Shown: positions 58,898 to 64,000 of the stretch, piece after piece
Layout of the letters: each line of letters begins with the position of its first letter
Position numbering within the stretch: position 1 is the stretch's first letter
NCBI GenBank assembly: GCA_023404095.1
Contig: JAEYDD010000074.1
Location: 62,001 to 126,000, forward strand
DNA: 64,000 nt
Reading direction: 5' to 3'
Origin: Pseudomonadota bacterium
GTDB taxonomy: Bacteria > Pseudomonadota > Alphaproteobacteria > Rhizobiales > Rhizobiaceae
Notes under the pieces: model-generated
What the model saw: only the letters and a program-made list of their open reading frames with translations
Databases searched by the model: none
What the model was told of the DNA's origin: nothing
Program-made: the position numbers and the translations under genes

Positions 58898-59638
58898 CTA
58901 GACCAGGTTGTTTCGCACCGCCCAGGCGATGGCTTCAGAACGCGTTTTCGTCGCGGTCTTTCGCATCACGCTGGTGATGTAGTTGTTGATGGTGTTGCGG
59001 GAGATGCCGAGAATGACGGCGATCTCGTCGCTGGTCTTGCCCTCGGCGATCCAGTAGAGGCACTCGATCTCCCGATCGGTCAGATCGGAATCGCGATCCT
59101 GGCGGGCGGCCGGCTTGCAGCACAGGCTCGCCAGATAGCCGGTCAGCAGCCCCACGTCGCGCAGGCTGGTCTGCGAAAGGATGAAGTGTTCGGGAAACAG
59201 CAGCAGCAGCGTCATTCGAACGCGGCCTACGTTCACGGTGATCGCGCAGTATTCTCGGCTGATGCCGGCGGGGGCCGCGATGTCGTCGGCAAGTTGTACG
59301 AAGGCCGGTTGCATCAGGTTGCTGCAGCGATCGATCTCGCTCATCCTTGAACTGACCATACCGATCGCCGCCGCCATATTGCGGACCATGTCGAAGGGCC
59401 AGTCAGAGGCGACGACGAAATCGATATCGGTATCGAAGGTCCTGTCGTGCCTGACGAGAAGATAGTGACTGGCACTGACGTATCGGGTCAGTGCCCGCAA
59501 GCCCGCCGGGAGGCTCGTTCGGTCCGCGCAGCGGCCGAGCTGCTGAAGCAGCAGGTCGCGCGCACTCTTTCGTTCACCGGCCACCGCAGAGAATCCATAG
59601 GATTCCCGGAGCGTAACATCCGCCCTGATCGTTTCCAT
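58898..59638 (-). CDS. visN: LuxR-type motility regulator VisN
   Basis: A 246-residue partner of VisR. The N-terminal sensor-like part covers about residues 1-175. The C-terminal LuxR helix-turn-helix reads LTDREIECLYWIAEGKTSDEIAVILGISRNTINNYITSVMRKT. The ATG at 59638 follows GGGGG and starts METIRADVTLRE; the frame extending to 59758 has non-conserved, Gly/Ser-rich sequence. Confidence 0.93.
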   Translation of the reverse strand: METIRADVTLRESYGFSAVAGERKSARDLLLQQLGRCADRTSLPAGLRALTRYVSASHYLLVRHDRTFDTDIDFVVASDWPFDMVRNMAAAIGMVSSRMSEIDRCSNLMQPAFVQLADDIAAPAGISREYCAITVNVGRVRMTLLLLFPEHFILSQTSLRDVGLLTGYLASLCCKPAARQDRDSDLTDREIECLYWIAEGKTSDEIAVILGISRNTINNYITSVMRKTATKTRSEAIAWAVRNNLV

Positions 59639-60275
59639 AATAGCCCCCGTTGCCGAATTCGACTGGCTCTTCCCGCCCCCCCTCGCACCAGGCACCGGAT
59701 AATCGGTACTGTGTGCGATCAAGCCGCATGGGCGAGATTCACCAAACGAATCAGTCACTAAAGTGTACAGGGCACCGAATCAAAAGCCACAGGCCTCACC
59801 TGGGGATTTACTTCCACTCGATTTCATGAATCGATTCGTGCGACTTGTTGAACAGCAACCTATGCGACAACGGACGCGATGTTAAACTTTTGTTAATAAT
59901 AACATTTTCAGTGTTCGTCCGCACGCGCGGCAATTTCTTGCAGACAGATGTGTACGCAGCGCCGCGAATTTCCCTCTATGTCGTGCGGATCACTCGCCAT
60001 CACATTTTTTTGTCAGTTGCAATTTTAAGGCAAGATTTATGCCTGACGTTACGAAAGCACGATGGGCGATTGAAGAAAAGCGTCGCTTTTGAGTCACACC
60101 CATTCTTCAAAACGCGACGCGATCTTCTACGCCGGGAGCAGCTGACCGCCGTCAGGAGCGAACAACCATCGGTCGGTGAGACTTCGGGCAGCAACCGATA
60201 TGGGGCGTGGACGGATCCTGACAAACAAAAATCCCGCCTTTCGGCGGGACTTCTCTGGTTGCGCAGTGGCGGGGA
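59639..60275. other. Long region upstream of visN
   Basis: This 637-bp stretch lies between fliF (same strand) and visN and has no supported gene. It is AT-rich around 59750-60075, includes the palindrome GAATCGATTC (59828-59837), and ends with the fliF terminator (60226-60249). It should contain the visNR promoter and its regulatory sites. Confidence 0.6.
60226..60249 (-). terminator. Terminator after fliF
   Basis: TCCCGCC (60232-60238) and GGCGGGA (60243-60249) form a 7-bp stem with a TTTC loop. On the minus strand ATTTTTG follows. It is 26 bases beyond the fliF stop. Confidence 0.87.
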
Positions 60276-61964
60276 TCAGGCTGCGGCCTGGTTTTCCGCC
60301 CATTTGCGCAGGATCTTCGCAGCGCGTTCTTCGCTGATCTCGACCATGCGGGCCAGACGCCGCTCCGGCCCTTCTTTCACGCGGCGGTTGAAGACGCTGT
60401 CGCTGTCGTCGCCGGCGCTGAGCAGGTCGTCGGTGCTGTCGAAGCCGAAGTCGGCACCGAAACCGTCCATCAGCGCGCCCCCGCCGGCACCGACGCCGAC
60501 CGCAGGCGAGAAGTCCGGCAGTTCGAGACCACCTGCGCCAGCTTCCAGCGCATTGTCGTTGGCAGCACCGGTGACGGAGCGGACGACCGGACGGAAGCCG
60601 AACCAGACCACCAGGAAGGCGACGGCAACGAAGGCCAGCGCATTGATGATCGTAGACAGGTTGCGCACCAACGTTTCCATCACGCCCGGACCCGGCACGG
60701 CCTCTTCGAGCAGCTGGTTGTCGAGGAAGTTCATGGCCGTCAGCGTGACGACGTCGCCCCGATCGGAATTAAGGCCTGCGGCGGAAGCGACGATCTTCTG
60801 CATCTCGGCGAGATAGGCATCGATCTTGGCCTGATCCGCACCTTCGCCGACGAGTGCTGCAAGGCGGCCCTGGTTGACCACGACGGCCACCGACAGGCGT
60901 TCGACCTGGTAGCTGTTGCGAACGGTGGCAACCGTCTTGCTGTTGATTTCGTAGTTGGTCTGCTCTTCCTTCTTGTCGGCCTGATCGCTCGACTGCGGGC
61001 CGACGCCCGGATCAGGACCGCCCTGCGGGATGTTCTGTTCGACGGTAGCTGGACGCTGCAGCTGGCTCTGATTGGACTGCTGCGATTCCCGCGTGACGCG
61101 GACGGAGCGCTCGACGCGGGATTCCGGATCGTAGACGGTCTCCTGCGTCTGCTGAGAGTCGGTGTTCAGGGCCGCCATGACGCTGGCGCGGAAGTTCTCC
61201 ATGCCGAGGAATGGCGCCAGAGCCTTCTCGATGTTGCGCTCCACATCTTCCTGGACCGATTGCACGATGTTCAGCGAACGGTTCAGAGAGTTGTTTTCGG
61301 AATCATCGCCGGAGGCCAGCAACTGGCCGGCGGAATCGAGGATGGTCACATGCTCCGCTTCCAGCCCCGGAACCGAGGCGGCGACGAGATGACGAATGGA
61401 CGCTGCAGCCTTGCGGCCGGCCGCGCCGCCGGCGCGGATCATTACAGAAGCCGTCGGCGGCTGTTCGGCGCGGCGGAAGTTTCCGCGATCCGGCATGACG
61501 ATATGGACGCGGGCGGCGGCGATGCCGCTGATCTGCTGGATGGTGCGGGCGATCTCCCCTTCCAGGGCGCGCACCCGCGTCACCTCCTGCATGAACGACG
61601 TCAGACCCAGTGAGCCGACATTGTCGAAGAGTTCGTAGCCGGAGTTTGAGCTGCTGGGCAGGCCGCGCTCGGCCAGAAGCAGACGGGCCTTGCCGGTCTG
61701 TCCGACGGGTACCTGCAGGCTGGCGCCATCCGCTCCGGTCTGGAAATCGACACTGGCTTCGGCCAGTGCGATGCTGATCTGGTGCATGTCGGAGCTTTCG
61801 AGCCCGACATACAGGGTTTCATAGGCGGGCTTGTTGACAAAAATGGCGGCCGCAAGGACCAGGCCGAGCGTGACAACCCCCGCCCCTGCCATAAGCGCCA
61901 GCTTCGCCTGCCCGAGCGAAGCCAGATTCTTGCCTGTACTCTTTAGTTGTTCCAACAGATTCAT
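60276..61964 (-). CDS. fliF: MS-ring protein FliF
   Basis: A 562-residue protein that forms the MS ring. Helix 1 is at residues about 22-45 (LALMAGAGVVTLGLVLAAAIF) and helix 2 near residue 445 (IINALAFVAVAFLVVWFGF). Between them are YETLYVGLESSDMHQISIALAEASVDFQ, LARTIQQISGIAAARVHIVMPDRGNFRRAEQPPTASVMI and the variable loop with many Gln. The C-terminal FliG-binding tail is near RMVEISEERAAKILRKWA. ATG 61964 starts NLLEQLKSTGKNL. Confidence 0.97.
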   Translation of the reverse strand: MNLLEQLKSTGKNLASLGQAKLALMAGAGVVTLGLVLAAAIFVNKPAYETLYVGLESSDMHQISIALAEASVDFQTGADGASLQVPVGQTGKARLLLAERGLPSSSNSGYELFDNVGSLGLTSFMQEVTRVRALEGEIARTIQQISGIAAARVHIVMPDRGNFRRAEQPPTASVMIRAGGAAGRKAAASIRHLVAASVPGLEAEHVTILDSAGQLLASGDDSENNSLNRSLNIVQSVQEDVERNIEKALAPFLGMENFRASVMAALNTDSQQTQETVYDPESRVERSVRVTRESQQSNQSQLQRPATVEQNIPQGGPDPGVGPQSSDQADKKEEQTNYEINSKTVATVRNSYQVERLSVAVVVNQGRLAALVGEGADQAKIDAYLAEMQKIVASAAGLNSDRGDVVTLTAMNFLDNQLLEEAVPGPGVMETLVRNLSTIINALAFVAVAFLVVWFGFRPVVRSVTGAANDNALEAGAGGLELPDFSPAVGVGAGGGALMDGFGADFGFDSTDDLLSAGDDSDSVFNRRVKEGPERRLARMVEISEERAAKILRKWAENQAAA

Positions 61965-62311
61965 TCTGTTCCCGCACGAACTATCCCAGATCGCCATTCG
62001 GCCAAGAAATGGCGGACCCGCTCAGTTTACATTGCCCAACCCTGGTAAGGCGCCGCAGCCAACGGCCCATCAGCCCCAAGAATTACGCAGATCTAGATGA
62101 TCCGTTTGGGAAACTAGTCGGTGAAACTTGCGCGAGCGTTTCGCGGGAACACGGCGCGGCGGGACGGCCAGCATCCGGGCACGACAGGCCCAGAACCTCT
62201 GAATTTCCCGATAATCCATACATTTAACAAGACAAGCGGATCACCGGGCAGCGCCGGGTGAAATCCGTCGGGCCTGCCGCCGCGGGGTGGGCCGACAAGC
62301 GAAGGCTCGAA
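61965..62311. other. Gap between cheT and fliF
   Basis: This 347-bp stretch, on the 3' side of the che operon and the 5' side of fliF, holds no supported gene. It probably carries the fliF promoter. Small inverted repeats around 62241-62261 are too short to call. Confidence 0.5.
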
Positions 62312-62704
62312 TCAGAAAGCCTCGAAGTCTCCGGCAGCCTTGTTGATGGGCTGCGAATGCTCTGCCCGCAGGAAGGGGCTTGCAAGCGCCTTCTGCATAT
62401 CGGTGAGCTTGACCAGATTGAGAGCGGTGGTCACGTCGACCGCCCAGCCCTCCGGCATATCGGCCGTGACGTGCCCCAGGAACTCGGCAAGCCCCCTGGC
62501 CTTCTGGACCGCCAGATCGATCCCCTGCAGGACCATCATCCGCTCGGCAGTGTTCTGGCCCGCCTCGGGATTCAGGTCGGCGAGCTGCGGTTCGATGCGC
62601 TCAATCAGATGGGCGACGTCGTGCAGTTCGGACACGACGCGCATCAGGACGGCGGGAAGGGCTTCTTCCATGACGGGCGTATTGTAAAGATGATCGGACT
62701 TCAT
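62312..62704 (-). CDS. cheT: CheT, chemotaxis protein with a CheZ-like motif
   Basis: A 130-residue helical protein at the end of the che operon, 89 bases after cheD. Residues about 55-75 contain GIDLAVQKARGLAEFL, which includes a DxxxQ motif like the catalytic motif of the CheZ phosphatase. In S. meliloti the last gene of the che operon, cheT, encodes a protein involved in CheY dephosphorylation or in transfer between receivers; the present gene has the same place and size. ATG 62704 follows GGGGAAG; the in-frame upstream part is Gly/Cys-rich and unlikely. Confidence 0.8.
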   Translation of the reverse strand: MKSDHLYNTPVMEEALPAVLMRVVSELHDVAHLIERIEPQLADLNPEAGQNTAERMMVLQGIDLAVQKARGLAEFLGHVTADMPEGWAVDVTTALNLVKLTDMQKALASPFLRAEHSQPINKAAGDFEAF

Positions 62705-62793
62705 GGCTTCCCCACTTCCACCGCAGCACGGTCCGCCTTCGGCCCCGTGCCTGCGGGCACATCCATTGCCAGTATTCGACGCCGCTTGCGGCA

Positions 62794-63348
62794 TCAAAAG
62801 AATTCGATCGAGCTTTCAACCGGCTTTGGAGCGATGACCGGTCGCTGTTCCTGAGCCACGGTACGCTGCGCCTCTGCACCGGTCAGAGCATGCTGGCGGG
62901 CACGTCCGCTGGACGGCCAGTACTCGAGCTTGCGTCCATGCTCGCCGCCTGTGCTTTCGCCGACGATCCTTATGCCTTCGTCCATCAGGAACTGCCGCGC
63001 AAAGAGAGCGTTCTGTTCCCCGACGTTGGAGAAGCGGGCGATCGTCTTCGCTCCGCCGAAGATCTTCGCCTCGAGCCGATCGCGCCGTGCGCCCTGCTTC
63101 AGCAGACCGTTGATCAGCAGTTCCATCAGATGCACGCCATAGCGCGTGGCATCCCCGCCCGCGGCCATCGCCTCGGCAGAGCCCGGAAGCAGGAAATGGT
63201 TCATCCCGCCAACCCCCACGACAGGATCACGCATGCAGGCTGCCACGCAGGACCCCAGGATCGTCGTCAGCACGACGTCTGGATCGGACACCACCTTGTA
63301 CTCACCCTGGATCACGTGGACCCGGCGGGCAACAACATCTGTTGTCAT
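62794..63348 (-). CDS. cheD: Chemoreceptor glutamine deamidase CheD
   Basis: A 184-residue CheD. The catalytic Cys is in VLTTILGSCVAACMRDP near residue 33 and the His in GGMNHFLLPG near residue 51; LLINGLLKQGARRDRLEAKIFGGA and FLMDEGIRIVGESTGGEHGRKLEY follow. It deamidates Gln of MCPs and interacts with CheC-type phosphatases in other bacteria. Overlaps cheY by four bases. Confidence 0.96.
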   Translation of the reverse strand: MTTDVVARRVHVIQGEYKVVSDPDVVLTTILGSCVAACMRDPVVGVGGMNHFLLPGSAEAMAAGGDATRYGVHLMELLINGLLKQGARRDRLEAKIFGGAKTIARFSNVGEQNALFARQFLMDEGIRIVGESTGGEHGRKLEYWPSSGRARQHALTGAEAQRTVAQEQRPVIAPKPVESSIEFF

Positions 63349-63734
63349 TTCAGAGACCCGAATACGGCTTCGATCGCAGCCTTCATCTTGTCGATGGTGA
63401 ACGGCTTGGCGAGGACGTTGTTCGCACCCAGTGCCGCTGCCTTCTGGACCAGCGCGCGGTCACCCTGCGCCGTGAGAATGATGAAGGCCGCCTTCTTGGT
63501 CGCGGGATTGGCGCGCACGTGCTGGAGGAAGACCAGCCCGTCCATCTTCGGCATGTTGAAGTCCGAGATGACGAGGTGATGGGGCTGCTGGGTCATGATC
63601 TTCATGCCCTGCTCGCCGTCACCTGCCGCAGTAATCTGCTTGAAGCCGAGCTGTTGCAGCGCGTCCCCAAGCAGCAGACGACTGGTGACCTGGTCGTCGA
63701 CGATTAGAACCTTAATTTTCTCAGCGATAGACAT
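63345..63734 (-). CDS. cheY: Response regulator CheY (second copy type, CheY2)
   Basis: A 129-residue single receiver domain. The phosphoacceptor Asp is in HLVISDFNMPKMDGL near residue 57; acidic residues are in LIVDDQVTSR at the start, a Thr in IILTAQGD near 87 and the Lys in LAKPFT near 109. Position after cheB matches S. meliloti cheY2, whose product binds the switch and slows rotation, with CheY1 acting as a phosphate sink. Its ATG shares a base with the cheB stop (TAATG). Confidence 0.95.
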   Translation of the reverse strand: MSIAEKIKVLIVDDQVTSRLLLGDALQQLGFKQITAAGDGEQGMKIMTQQPHHLVISDFNMPKMDGLVFLQHVRANPATKKAAFIILTAQGDRALVQKAAALGANNVLAKPFTIDKMKAAIEAVFGSLK

Positions 63735-64000
63735 TATTCGCTCCCTTCTCTACGGGCCGCAGTGAGCTTCAAGATTTCCTCCCCAATGGACGACAGCGGG
63801 AGCTGATGCTCCACCGCGCCCAATTCATGCGCCACCCGCGGCATTCCATAGACCACGCAAGTCTTTTCGTTTTGTCCTATGGTGCGGGCGCCGGCATGAC
63901 GCATTTTCAGTAGTCCGGCCGCGCCGTCGCGACCCATCCCCGTAAGGATGACGCCGACGGCATTGCGGCCGGCAAGTTCGGCGACCGAATCAAACAGGAC
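63734..64000 (-). CDS. cheB: CheB methylesterase, C-terminal end (cut by window edge)
   Basis: The last 88 codons of cheB; the reading frame stays open to the window edge. GVILTGMGRDGAAGLLKMRHAG contains the catalytic Asp (MGRDGA), followed by GARTIGQNEKTCVVYGMPRVAHELGAVEHQLPLSSIGEEIL. CheB removes methyl groups from MCP glutamates when phosphorylated. It is followed by cheY2, cheD and cheT, the usual Sinorhizobium order. Confidence 0.95.
   Translation of the reverse strand, partial: VLFDSVAELAGRNAVGVILTGMGRDGAAGLLKMRHAGARTIGQNEKTCVVYGMPRVAHELGAVEHQLPLSSIGEEILKLTAARREGSE

Noticed and set aside
62241..62261. Short inverted repeat TCACC...GGTGA downstream of cheT as a terminator
   Set aside because: Only a 5-bp stem and no U-tract on the minus strand.

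Overview
The window is high-GC DNA from an alphaproteobacterium of the Rhizobiaceae, close to Sinorhizobium/Ensifer. The evidence is the set of genes peculiar to that group (visN, visR, rem, motC, motE, cheT, flaF, flbT, four short flagellins, the aglEFGAK operon beside zwf-pgl-edd) and a gene order that, from memory, matches the Sinorhizobium meliloti chromosome almost gene for gene. No tRNA, rRNA, transposase, integrase or CRISPR array was seen.

Layout. 1-3192 (+): end of zwf, then pgl and edd, the entry into the Entner-Doudoroff pathway. 3238-11477: a small PilZ-like gene, then the alpha-glucoside operon aglEFGAK on the minus strand, divergent from its LacI-type regulator aglR. 11597-13657: folD (-) and a WecG/TagA-type glycosyltransferase (+). 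13743-31588 (-): late flagellar genes, in transcription order flaC, a fliH-like gene, motB, motC, fliK, a lytic transglycosylase, rem, flgE, flgK, flgL, flaF, flbT, flgD, fliQ, flhA, fliR, a fliJ-like gene, a flgJ-like rod protein, a flgN-like chaperone and one unknown. 32293-38786 (+): an accessory island. 39054-52732 (-): three more flagellins and the fliI/flgF to fliP operons. 52886-58115 (+): motA, fliM, fliN, fliG, flhB and an unknown. 58143-64000 (-): visR, visN, fliF, cheT, cheD, cheY and the end of cheB.

The genes make one motility regulon. VisN/VisR sit at the top, Rem (OmpR-type) below them, then the hook-basal body, export gate, switch, motor and filament genes. FlbT and FlaF are expected to tune flagellin at the mRNA or protein level. 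Upstream of the flagellins I see repeated GTTAAC-type motifs with helical spacing, which are candidate Rem sites. In the leaders of three flagellins I see a shared element in which a GUCCC stretch can pair with the Shine-Dalgarno sequence, a candidate FlbT-type control element.

The most unusual part is the + strand island between flaC and the next flagellin (32293-38786). It opens with a 463-residue protein made, after seven residues, of 57 octapeptide repeats in perfect register and rich in Ser/Thr. Next come a SPINDLY/OGT-type (GT41) glycosyltransferase with an N-terminal TPR region, a methyltransferase-like protein of AT-richer DNA, a DUF3431-type protein and UDP-galactopyranose mutase. 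I propose a glycosylation module acting on the octad protein and/or the flagellins. That link is inference from gene position and composition only.
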